A stretch of DNA of 5,530 nucleotides from assembly GCA_024645145.1 (NCBI GenBank), contig JAHEGL010000183.1, positions 1 through 5,530 of the forward strand, in the 5' to 3' direction. Within the stretch, counting starts at the first letter, position 1. Every line of letters starts with the position of its first letter. The notes under the pieces were generated by a model. That model worked only from the letters and a program-made list of their open reading frames with translations, did not search any database and was not told the DNA's origin. Of this stretch, positions 1-5,530 are shown in pieces. The stretch is from Planktotalea sp. (GTDB lineage Bacteria > Pseudomonadota > Alphaproteobacteria > Rhodobacterales > Rhodobacteraceae). Made by a program: the position numbers and the translations under genes.

Positions 1-909
1 CGTTCCGGCGATGCGGTGTTCTGCCCGTCGTTCACATTCGCGGCGACGGCCGAGGTTGTGCCCTGCATGGGCGCGGTTCCCGTCTTCGTCGAAGTGGATC
101 CTGTGTCCTTCAACATGGACCCTAAGAGCCTGAATCGTGCGATTGCACATGCGCGCGACATTGGCCTGACACCGAAAGTGGTGATCCCCGTTGATCTCTT
201 TGGTCTGCCTGCGGACTATGATGCGATCACCGCAATCGCACAGGCCGAGGGCCTCAAGATGATCGGCGATTCTGCACAGGGTTTTGGCGGTGTGTACCGC
301 GGCAAAACCACTGGCAGCTTTGGCGATCTGGCAACCACGTCGTTCTTCCCAGCCAAACCGCTGGGCTGTTACGGCGATGGGGGTGCTTTGTTCACCGATG
401 ATGACGATCTTGCGGACCTGCTGATCTCGCTCAGGTTCCACGGCAAGGGCGATTACAAATACAACAACGTGCGCATTGGCATGAACTCGCGCCTCGACAC
501 GATCCAAGCGGCGATCCTGCTCGAAAAGCTGGCGATCTACCCCGATGAGATTGAAGCACGTCAACGCGTGGCGGATCGCTACACCGATGCTTTGCAAGAC
601 GTGATCGACACGCCGCATGTGGGCAATGAAAGCCAATCCATTTGGGCGCAATACACGTTGAAAACCCGTGAAGGTCAGAACCGCGACGCCATCATGGGCA
701 GTATGAAAGACGCAGGCGTGCCAACGATGGTCTACTACCCGATGCCGCTACATACACAAAAAGCTTATGATAAATTCCCGACAGATCCTGCGGGCATGAA
801 TGTCTCTGATGCCTTGGCAAAACAGGTGTTTTCCCTGCCCATGTATCCCTATTTAGACACGGATATGCAGGACAAAGTCATTGGCGCGTTGCGCGCAGCA
901 CTTGGGTAA
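1..909 (+). CDS. DegT/DnrJ/EryC1/StrS-family PLP sugar aminotransferase, 5'-truncated by the window edge
   Basis: This is a PLP-dependent aminotransferase that would transfer an amino group, usually from glutamate, to a keto-sugar nucleotide in the cytoplasm. The frame is open from base 1, so the gene begins before the window; the GTG at 16 is an internal valine codon. 302 residues are visible. Counting from base 1, the motif GDSAQGFGG (89-97) carries the Asp and Gln that contact PLP. SFFPAKPLG (114-122) carries the Schiff-base lysine K119, and CYGDGGAL follows. MNSRLDTIQAAILLEKL (161-177) and VYYPMPLHTQKAY (244-256) resemble the WbpE/WlbC branch, which makes 3-amino sugars; that sub-assignment is inference. 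Family members are about 360-390 residues, so roughly 65-85 N-terminal residues are missing. The next gene starts 5 bp after the TAA stop, which suggests one operon. The family is near certain; the substrate is not. Confidence 0.93.
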   Translation, partial: RSGDAVFCPSFTFAATAEVVPCMGAVPVFVEVDPVSFNMDPKSLNRAIAHARDIGLTPKVVIPVDLFGLPADYDAITAIAQAEGLKMIGDSAQGFGGVYRGKTTGSFGDLATTSFFPAKPLGCYGDGGALFTDDDDLADLLISLRFHGKGDYKYNNVRIGMNSRLDTIQAAILLEKLAIYPDEIEARQRVADRYTDALQDVIDTPHVGNESQSIWAQYTLKTREGQNRDAIMGSMKDAGVPTMVYYPMPLHTQKAYDKFPTDPAGMNVSDALAKQVFSLPMYPYLDTDMQDKVIGALRAALG

Positions 910-914
910 AACAC

Positions 915-2177
915 ATGCGCGCGTGGATCATCAAAACCGGTGAACCCGTGCCGCATCTTCCCGCAGAATCCGGAGATCGTTTGTTTCGCGCAGGTCTCAT
1001 GGCACAGGCATTGCTTGAGCGCGGGCATGAGGTCACATGGTGGACCACTCAGTTCCATCACCAACTCAAGACCATGCGCGATGTGACGCCCTCTGAACCT
1101 TGCCGTCCAAACACCGATGGGCCTGAGATGATCTTCCTGCCCTCCAAAGGCTACACCCGTCACATCTCCCCTGCCCGCTTTATGGATCACGCGGCAGTGC
1201 GCCGTGCGTTTCAGCGCCTTGCCCCAAAGCAGCCGCGCCCTGATGTCATTCTATGTGCGTGGCCCACGATTGATCTGGCCTTTGCGGCTGTGCAGTTTGG
1301 CCGTGCGCATAACATTCCTGTGGTCTTGGACATCCGCGATCTGTGGCCCGACATTTTCTACGAACGCATCACCGCCAAAACTGGGCTGCCGTTCACAGGC
1401 TATATGATCCCTTACGAGCGGATGGGCCGCAAAGCCATGCGCGGAGCAGACGGGGTGATCTCGATCACCAACGGGATGCTAGAGTGGGGCCAACACCGTT
1501 TCGCGCGCGAAGCATCTGGAGGTGATCGCGTCTTCTATCAAAGTCAAAGCGCAACGCCTGTGCCCGAGGATTTGAGGTTTTGGACTGACAAAGGTGTTGA
1601 TCTCGACACCCCGAAAACACGGCTGGTCTGGGCTGGCACACTGATTTCCGATCTGGATATCCAAACACTGCTAAATGCCATCGAAGCCCTCCCCGAAAGC
1701 GCCACCAAGGAGCTTGAGTTCGTCTTTTGCGGCTCAGGCGACCTTGCCCCGCGTATCGAGGGCATGGCCACCCGCCTGCCCCATGTGATCTATGGCGGCT
1801 GGGCTTCCCAAGGCGCACTCACTGCGCTTTATGCGCGCTCTCATATCGGGATGATGTGCTATCTGGACCGCTTTGATTTCCAGCTTTCCATCCCCAACAA
1901 GGTCGCGGATTTCACCCGCTCCTCGATGCGTATCCTCACCAATCTGGGCAGTGAAATGCAGCGCGTGCTTGGCCCTGATGATTTGCTGATCTCCTACCCG
2001 ACGGGCGATGTGGGAGCCTTGCAGGTTAAGCTGGAGGAGATCGCAGCAAACCCCGCCATCTACCGCGCCCCAGCCCCAAGAGCGCGCGCGCTCTTTGATC
2101 GCCTGTTTGACGCTCGGGCCGTGATGCCCAAGTTTGCCGATTACATGGAACAGATCGCAAAGGAGGGAGCCACATGA
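915..2177 (+). CDS. GT4-type (GT-B fold) glycosyltransferase, WbuB-like
   Basis: This 420-residue protein is a probable glycosyltransferase that moves a sugar from a nucleotide donor to a lipid-linked acceptor at the cytoplasmic face of the inner membrane. The N-terminal half has the GT-B acceptor-domain pattern: an early beta strand (MRAWIIKTGE), RLFRAGLMAQALLERGHEVTWWT (22-44) and LDIRDLWPDIFYERI (138-152), a block typical of WbuB-like enzymes. The C-terminal donor domain begins near LVWAGTL (237-243), followed by FVFCGSGDL (269-277) and SIPNKVADF (325-333). In the last block Asp332 sits where most GT4 enzymes have the Glu of the EX7E motif, and the small residues after it are replaced by TRSS. 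The ATG at 915 is chosen because it directly precedes the first conserved strand and lies 5 bp after the previous stop. No strong Shine-Dalgarno is visible, so translation is probably coupled. The stop overlaps the next start by 4 bp. Donor and acceptor are unknown. Confidence 0.9.
   Translation: MRAWIIKTGEPVPHLPAESGDRLFRAGLMAQALLERGHEVTWWTTQFHHQLKTMRDVTPSEPCRPNTDGPEMIFLPSKGYTRHISPARFMDHAAVRRAFQRLAPKQPRPDVILCAWPTIDLAFAAVQFGRAHNIPVVLDIRDLWPDIFYERITAKTGLPFTGYMIPYERMGRKAMRGADGVISITNGMLEWGQHRFAREASGGDRVFYQSQSATPVPEDLRFWTDKGVDLDTPKTRLVWAGTLISDLDIQTLLNAIEALPESATKELEFVFCGSGDLAPRIEGMATRLPHVIYGGWASQGALTALYARSHIGMMCYLDRFDFQLSIPNKVADFTRSSMRILTNLGSEMQRVLGPDDLLISYPTGDVGALQVKLEEIAANPAIYRAPAPRARALFDRLFDARAVMPKFADYMEQIAKEGAT
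2078..2095. repeat. Perfect 18-bp GC-rich palindrome inside the glycosyltransferase gene
   Basis: AAGAGCGCGCGCGCTCTT is its own reverse complement, with an alternating CG core and no spacer. It lies in the coding sequence for PRARALF near the end of the GT4 gene, about 80 bp before the PglC-like start. A zero-spacer palindrome cannot fold without losing central pairs, so a hairpin of about seven pairs is the most the RNA could form. A regulatory role is unproven. Confidence 0.4.
2160..2166 (+). promoter_or_regulatory. Strong Shine-Dalgarno for the PglC-like gene
   Basis: AAGGAGG lies inside the last codons of the glycosyltransferase gene, 7 nt before the ATG at 2174. It is the best ribosome-binding site in the window and fixes the start of the phosphoglycosyl transferase. 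It also suggests that the membrane enzyme is translated efficiently rather than only through coupling. Confidence 0.8.
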
Positions 2178-2764
2178 AACGCGTAATGGATATCGTCGGC
2201 GCCAGCATCGGCCTTGTCCTGCTCTCACCCATCATTGCGATCCTGTGCGTGATGATCCGTCGCCGCCTTGGCGCACCTGTGCTGTTTCGCCAGACCCGCC
2301 CGGGCAAAGATGGCAAACCTTTCGATATGATCAAGTTTCGCTCGATGAAGAATGCCAACGCAGCCGATGGCAGACCTCTGCCCGATGAACAGCGCATGAC
2401 GCCCTTCGGGGCCAAGCTGCGCGCCACCTCCCTTGATGAAATTCCCGAACTCTGGAACGTCCTTAAGGGCGATATGAGCCTTGTCGGCCCCCGCCCGCTA
2501 CTCATGGAATACCTGCCACTTTATTCCCCCCACCAAGCGCGCCGCCATGAGGTTCGCCCCGGCGTCACAGGCTGGGCGCAGATCAACGGGCGCAACGCAA
2601 TCGGCTGGCCCGAAAAACTGAACCTCGATATCTGGTACGTTGAAAACCGCACCCTGTGGCTCGATATAAAGATCATCGCGCTTACGATCAAAAAAGTGGT
2701 AAAACGCGATGGCATATCGGCGTTAGGAGAGACCACCATGCCCAAATTCACAGGCGAGCAATGA
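2174..2764 (+). CDS. pglC: PglC-like small monotopic phosphoglycosyl transferase (bacterial sugar transferase family)
   Basis: This enzyme transfers a phospho-sugar from a UDP-sugar to undecaprenyl phosphate, starting glycan assembly on the inner membrane. The protein is 196 residues, the size of PglC and much shorter than WcaJ/WbaP proteins, which carry an extra N-terminal domain. Residues 5-27 form the single hydrophobic re-entrant helix, with the helix-breaking Ser18-Pro19. Further blocks are LFRQTRPGKDGKPF (37-50), MIKFRSM (52-58), SLDEIPELWNVLKGDMSLVGPRP (86-108) and RPGVTGWAQINGRN (128-141). Asp88-Glu89 is the catalytic dyad by comparison with characterised PglC; Asp is the nucleophile in that family. 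The C-terminal DGISALGETTMPKF tail is also typical. The ATG overlaps the previous stop as ATGA and has a strong Shine-Dalgarno. Neighbouring PglD- and PglE-like genes favour a bacillosamine-type substrate, but sugar specificity is inferred from context only. Confidence 0.92.
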   Translation: MKRVMDIVGASIGLVLLSPIIAILCVMIRRRLGAPVLFRQTRPGKDGKPFDMIKFRSMKNANAADGRPLPDEQRMTPFGAKLRATSLDEIPELWNVLKGDMSLVGPRPLLMEYLPLYSPHQARRHEVRPGVTGWAQINGRNAIGWPEKLNLDIWYVENRTLWLDIKIIALTIKKVVKRDGISALGETTMPKFTGEQ

Positions 2765-3354
2765 AAGCGCTGCGCATCATCGGCGCAGGCGGACACGGCC
2801 GTGTGCTGGCAGATATCGCCGAGGCGATGGGCTATCGCGATATCGCCTTCCTTGATGCGGCCTATCCTGATTTCGCGCGCTCTGGCGCGTGGGACGTGAT
2901 CGGCACGCCTGCGGATATAGACGAAAGTGAATATGCGCTTGGCGTGGGCAATAATCAGACCCGAATAGGCCTATTAGCGTCACTTCCTTGCGATCTCGTT
3001 ACGCTGATCCATCCCTCCGCATCCGTCTCGCCCCATGCGGAGATTGGCGCAGGCAGCGTGATTTGCGCAGGCGCTGTTGTCGGAGCGTTTGCCAAGCTTG
3101 GACAGGGCTGCGTCGTCAACACAGGTGCCAGCGTCGATCATGATTGCGTGCTCGCGGACGGGGTGCATATCTCACCTGGCGCGCGCCTTGGCGGCGGTGT
3201 TTTCATCGGTGCGCGCACATGGGTCGGCATCGGCGCGGTAGTGCGCGAATATAAATCAATCGGCGCGGATGCGATGATTGGCGCAGGCGCAGCCGTGACG
3301 CGCGATGTCGCCGATGGCACCCGTATGGGCGGCGTCCCCGCAAAGGAATTTTAG
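2761..3354 (+). CDS. pglD: PglD/NeuD-like sugar O/N-acyltransferase (left-handed beta-helix)
   Basis: This acetyl-CoA-dependent enzyme would acetylate the C4 amine of a UDP-4-amino-6-deoxy sugar in the cytoplasm. The 197-residue length matches PglD. An N-terminal Rossmann-like sugar-nucleotide domain opens with IIGAGGHGRV (6-15), followed by GVGNNQTR (61-68) and LIHPSASVS (82-90). From about 85 onward, hexapeptide repeats build the left-handed beta-helix (for example IGAGSV, LGQGCV, IGARTW, IGADAM), ending in GGVPAKEF. D126-H127-D128 corresponds to the catalytic EHE segment around His125 of Campylobacter PglD, and His136 matches the second conserved histidine. The start at 2761 forms an ATGA overlap with the upstream stop; the frame is open further upstream, but the GAGGH strand belongs at the extreme N-terminus. 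The Shine-Dalgarno is weak, so coupling is likely. A NeuD-type O-acetyltransferase role is the main alternative. Confidence 0.88.
   Translation: MKALRIIGAGGHGRVLADIAEAMGYRDIAFLDAAYPDFARSGAWDVIGTPADIDESEYALGVGNNQTRIGLLASLPCDLVTLIHPSASVSPHAEIGAGSVICAGAVVGAFAKLGQGCVVNTGASVDHDCVLADGVHISPGARLGGGVFIGARTWVGIGAVVREYKSIGADAMIGAGAAVTRDVADGTRMGGVPAKEF
3342..3348 (+). promoter_or_regulatory. Shine-Dalgarno for the PglE-like gene
   Basis: AAAGGAA at the very end of the acyltransferase gene lies 9 nt before the ATG at 3358 and supports that start. The two genes are separated by only 3 bp. Confidence 0.6.
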
Positions 3355-3357
3355 AAC

Positions 3358-4512
3358 ATGCTCAATGGTCCCTTCTCCCCCTGGCCCGCGTTCACAGATG
3401 AAGAAGCGAATGCTGCGCGCGATGTGCTCTTATCGGGCAAAGTGAACTATTGGACGGGCAGCATCGGGCGGGAGTTTGAAAAAGAATTCGCGCGCTTCGC
3501 TGGCACCAAACACGCCATCGCATTGGCCAATGGCACGCTTGCGCTGGATCTCGCGCTGCACGGCCTTGGCATCGGGCGCGCCAATGGCGGCAGCGAAACA
3601 GACGAGGTGATCGTCACCCCGCGCAGCTTTATCGCTTCTGCTTCGAGCGTGGTGAATGCTGGTGCACGCCCCGTCTTTGCCGATGTGGATGCAGACAGCC
3701 AGAACATCACCGCCGCTACGGTTGAACCACGCCTAACCGAAAATACCAAAGCCATCATCTGCGTGCACCTTGCGGGCTGGCCCTGCGATATGGACGCACT
3801 ACGTGCCCTTGCCGCCCCGTGCAACATAAAGCTGATCGAGGATTGCGCGCAGGCACACGGCGCGGCCCTGAACGGCGCGCCTGTTGGCGGGCTCGGCGAT
3901 GTGGCCGCATGGTCGTTCTGTCAGGACAAGATCATGACCACAGGCGGCGAAGGGGGCATGGTCACTTGCAATGACGACAGCCTCTGGCGGCGCATGTGGG
4001 CCTTCAAGGATCACGGCAAAAGCTGGGAAGCGGTCTATGAGCGCGAGCACAAACCAGGTTTTCGCTGGCTGCATGAAAGCATCGGCACCAACTGGCGCTT
4101 GACGGAAATGCAATCCGCGATTGGCCGTATTCAGTTGAAGCGTATGCAAGACTGGCAAGCTGCACGCACCCGCAACGCCAATGCGATCCTTGACGCTGCG
4201 CGCGCCAATCCGCTGTTTCGCGTGCCCGAAACACCCAATGCCGTGACCCACGCCTATTACAAAGCCTATATCTTCGTGAACGGCGGCGCGGACCTGCGCG
4301 ATCGCATCATGGGCGAGATCAACGCAAAAGGCGTGCCGTGCTTTTCCGGCTCCTGCTCGGAAATCTACCGCGAGAAAGCCTTTGACGGCGCAAACACACG
4401 CCTGCCAGTCGCGCAGGAATTGGGCGAGAGCAGCCTGATGTTTCTGGTCCACCCAACCCTGAGCAAAGCCGAGATCACCAAGACGGCAGAGGCGATCCGC
4501 AGCGCCGCCTAA
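3358..4512 (+). CDS. pglE: PglE-like DegT/DnrJ/EryC1/StrS-family sugar aminotransferase
   Basis: This PLP-dependent aminotransferase would convert a UDP-4-keto-6-deoxy-HexNAc to the 4-amino sugar, the step before PglD-type acetylation. It is complete at 384 residues, the usual family length. Visible landmarks are NGTLALDLALHGLGIG (58-73), the phosphate-binding region, then TPRSFIASASSVVNAGARPVFADVD starting at 87. IEDCAQAHGA (160-169) carries the PLP-contacting Asp162 and Gln165. SFCQDKIMTTGGEGGMV (186-202) has the Schiff-base lysine K191, and GTNWRLTEMQSAIGRIQLKRM (243-263) forms the conserved RxTxxQxA-like helix. It is clearly different from the first aminotransferase in the active-site loop, so it is not a recent duplicate. 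It lies 3 bp after the acyltransferase stop, with a reasonable Shine-Dalgarno. It ends by overlapping the converging dehydratase gene by 4 bp. The C4 assignment rests on the PglC-PglD neighbours. Confidence 0.92.
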   Translation: MLNGPFSPWPAFTDEEANAARDVLLSGKVNYWTGSIGREFEKEFARFAGTKHAIALANGTLALDLALHGLGIGRANGGSETDEVIVTPRSFIASASSVVNAGARPVFADVDADSQNITAATVEPRLTENTKAIICVHLAGWPCDMDALRALAAPCNIKLIEDCAQAHGAALNGAPVGGLGDVAAWSFCQDKIMTTGGEGGMVTCNDDSLWRRMWAFKDHGKSWEAVYEREHKPGFRWLHESIGTNWRLTEMQSAIGRIQLKRMQDWQAARTRNANAILDAARANPLFRVPETPNAVTHAYYKAYIFVNGGADLRDRIMGEINAKGVPCFSGSCSEIYREKAFDGANTRLPVAQELGESSLMFLVHPTLSKAEITKTAEAIRSAA

Positions 4513-5530
4513 AGCGCGACGCTTTCCTGCTGGTGATAGCCATCCACCCGCGCCTCGATCAGCTTGCGTAAAGCCCCTGCATCGCTCGCATCAAGCGTTT
4601 TGCCAAGTTCGCGTAGAATCGCTGCAATTTCGATCTGGGACAACATCGCCTCTTCGGCGCGCAGGATTTTACTATGCGGCGTGCCGCAAAGGCTTTTGTC
4701 GTCAATCAACAGCTCTTCATAGAGCTTCTCACCAGGTCTGAGGCCGGTGATTGCGATCTCGATATCGCCCTCCCCGTTCTCCAACACCGAGCGCCCGGAC
4801 AATTCGATCATGCGCCGCGCGATGTCGATGATCTTCTTCGGCTCGCCCATGTCCAGAACGAACACATCACCGCCCGTGGCATAGGCCCCCGCCAGCAGCA
4901 CGAGGCGCGCTGCCTCGGGGATGGTCATAAAGAACCGCGTGACCTCGGGGTGGGTCACGGTCACAGGGCCGCCGCGGCGGATCTGTTGCTCGAACAGGGG
5001 CAGCACCGATCCAGAGCTGCCCAGCACATTGCCAAAACGCACCATGGAAAATTTTGTATCCTCAGAGCGGGTCTGCAAATCCTGCACCACCAGTTCCGCG
5101 AGGCGTTTGGTTGCGCCCATGATGTTGGTCGGGCGCACCGCCTTGTCGGTGGAAATCAGAATGAACCGCTCCAAACCTGCCGCGCCCGCCGCATCTGCCA
5201 CCACCTGCGTGCCCAGCACATTGTTGCGCGCGCCCTCCAGCTCGTTCTGCTCCACCAGCGGCACATGTTTGTAAGCCGCCGCATGGATCACGATCTCTGC
5301 GCGCGTCTCGGCCAGCACCTCGCGCACACGGCGCGCGTCTACGACCGAGCCAAGGCGCGTGGTCACTGTGATACCCGCCGCCTCAGCCAAGGCGCGCAAT
5401 TCATTGTCGATCTTGTAAAGATCAAATTCGGAGCGCTCGTAAAGCACGATATGCGAGGGCTTGATATCCAAAAGCTGACGGCACAGCTCCGATCCGATCG
5501 AGCCACCCGCCCCCGTCACCATCACACAGC
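4509..5530 (-). CDS. pglF: PglF/WbpM/CapD-type nucleotide-sugar 4,6-dehydratase, catalytic C-terminal part (N-terminus outside window)
   Basis: This NAD(P)-dependent extended SDR enzyme dehydrates UDP-GlcNAc to UDP-4-keto-6-deoxy-GlcNAc, the first step toward bacillosamine and QuiNAc. The minus-strand frame is open to base 5530, and the codon at 5525-5523 is GTG (Val) inside VMVTGAGG, so the gene continues beyond the edge. Counting from that codon, TGAGGSIGSELCRQL (4-18) is the dinucleotide-binding loop and HAAAYKHVPLVE (81-92) is a family signature. ISTDKAVRPTNIMGATKR (124-141) holds the active site, with Thr126-Asp127-Lys128, Met136 where ordinary SDRs have Tyr, and Lys140. GLRPGEKLYEELL (261-273) is the C-terminal substrate block. 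The Met form marks the large, membrane-anchored PglF/WbpM class rather than FlaA1/PseB. Such proteins are about 600-660 residues with four N-terminal membrane helices, expected just outside the window. The TAG stop overlaps the opposing gene. Confidence 0.93.
   Translation of the reverse strand, partial: CVMVTGAGGSIGSELCRQLLDIKPSHIVLYERSEFDLYKIDNELRALAEAAGITVTTRLGSVVDARRVREVLAETRAEIVIHAAAYKHVPLVEQNELEGARNNVLGTQVVADAAGAAGLERFILISTDKAVRPTNIMGATKRLAELVVQDLQTRSEDTKFSMVRFGNVLGSSGSVLPLFEQQIRRGGPVTVTHPEVTRFFMTIPEAARLVLLAGAYATGGDVFVLDMGEPKKIIDIARRMIELSGRSVLENGEGDIEIAITGLRPGEKLYEELLIDDKSLCGTPHSKILRAEEAMLSQIEIAAILRELGKTLDASDAGALRKLIEARVDGYHQQESVAL
4511..4525. terminator. Short inverted repeat at the convergent gene junction, possible weak bidirectional terminator
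   Basis: AAAGCG, a 3-nt loop CGA and CGCTTT form a perfect 6-bp stem that begins within the overlapping stop codons of the two convergent genes. The stem ends in three T residues on either strand, but no longer T-tract follows (CCTGC on plus, AGGCGG on minus). Any intrinsic termination would therefore be weak. It also encodes the last residues of the dehydratase, so chance is possible. Confidence 0.25.

Noticed and set aside
16..18. GTG as start of the first aminotransferase
   Set aside because: The frame is open to base 1 and the upstream codons (RSGDA) continue the family pattern GD-x-V-x-x-P-S-F-T, so this is an internal valine.
1734..2505. Minus-strand open frames of about 160 codons opposite the GT4 and PglC-like genes
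   Set aside because: They have no domain-like sequence and overlap each other and two well-supported genes.
2656..2760. Longer N-terminus for the PglD-like protein starting at 2656
   Set aside because: It would overlap the PglC-like gene by over 100 bp and add basic residues with no family match; the conserved GAGGH strand starts just after the ATG at 2761.
3799..4452. 217-codon minus-strand open frame opposite the PglE-like gene
   Set aside because: It lies antisense to a clearly conserved aminotransferase, shows no recognisable motif, and is explained by G/C-rich codon use.
4939..4958. GTGACC / GGTCAC inverted repeat with an 8-nt loop
   Set aside because: It falls inside the conserved VTVTHPEVTRFF segment of the dehydratase, and the codons for the repeated VT residues explain it.
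5523..5525. Minus-strand GTG as the start of a short, soluble dehydratase
   Set aside because: The frame continues to the window edge, and the glycine-rich nucleotide-binding loop would begin at once without the leading strand residues; the Met-type active site also points to the large membrane-anchored class.
1..5530. Defence system, mobile element, CRISPR array, tRNA or riboswitch
   Set aside because: All bases are accounted for by six coherent glycan-biosynthesis genes; no direct repeats, transposase motifs or structured RNA were seen.

Overview
The window is a tightly packed surface-polysaccharide or glycoconjugate locus. GC content is fairly high, codon third positions favour G/C, and the genes are joined by ATGA overlaps. 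Together with the general look of the proteins this suggests an alphaproteobacterium, perhaps Rhodobacterales. That placement is inference from style, not from a marker gene.

Layout. Five genes run left to right without a real intergenic gap: a DegT-family aminotransferase whose N-terminus lies before the window (1-909), a GT4-type glycosyltransferase (915-2177), a small PglC-like phosphoglycosyl transferase (2174-2764), a PglD/NeuD-like left-handed beta-helix acyltransferase (2761-3354) and a second DegT-family, PglE-like aminotransferase (3358-4512). A sixth gene, on the minus strand, converges on this operon and shares 4 bp with its end. It is the C-terminal catalytic part of a PglF/WbpM/CapD-type nucleotide-sugar 4,6-dehydratase (4509 to beyond 5530). 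The junctions are a 5-bp gap, a 4-bp overlap, a 4-bp overlap, a 3-bp gap and a 4-bp convergent overlap. No intergenic stretch is long enough to hold a promoter, and there is no RNA gene, mobile element or CRISPR array.

How the genes work together. The PglF-like dehydratase would convert UDP-GlcNAc to the 4-keto-6-deoxy sugar, the PglE-like enzyme would aminate C4, and the PglD-like enzyme would acylate the new amine to give UDP-di-N-acetylbacillosamine or a close relative. The PglC-like enzyme would then move the phospho-sugar to undecaprenyl phosphate at the inner membrane, and the GT4 enzyme would add the next sugar. The first aminotransferase looks more like the WbpE/WlbC branch, so it probably makes a second amino sugar for the same glycan. 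The final product (O-antigen, capsule, exopolysaccharide or glycoprotein) cannot be decided because no flippase, polymerase, ligase or oligosaccharyltransferase is visible.

I found no convincing wholly new system. The points most worth a second look are the split arrangement of the bacillosamine-type module, the paired aminotransferases, the unusual donor-site motif in the GT4 protein, and two perfect inverted repeats.
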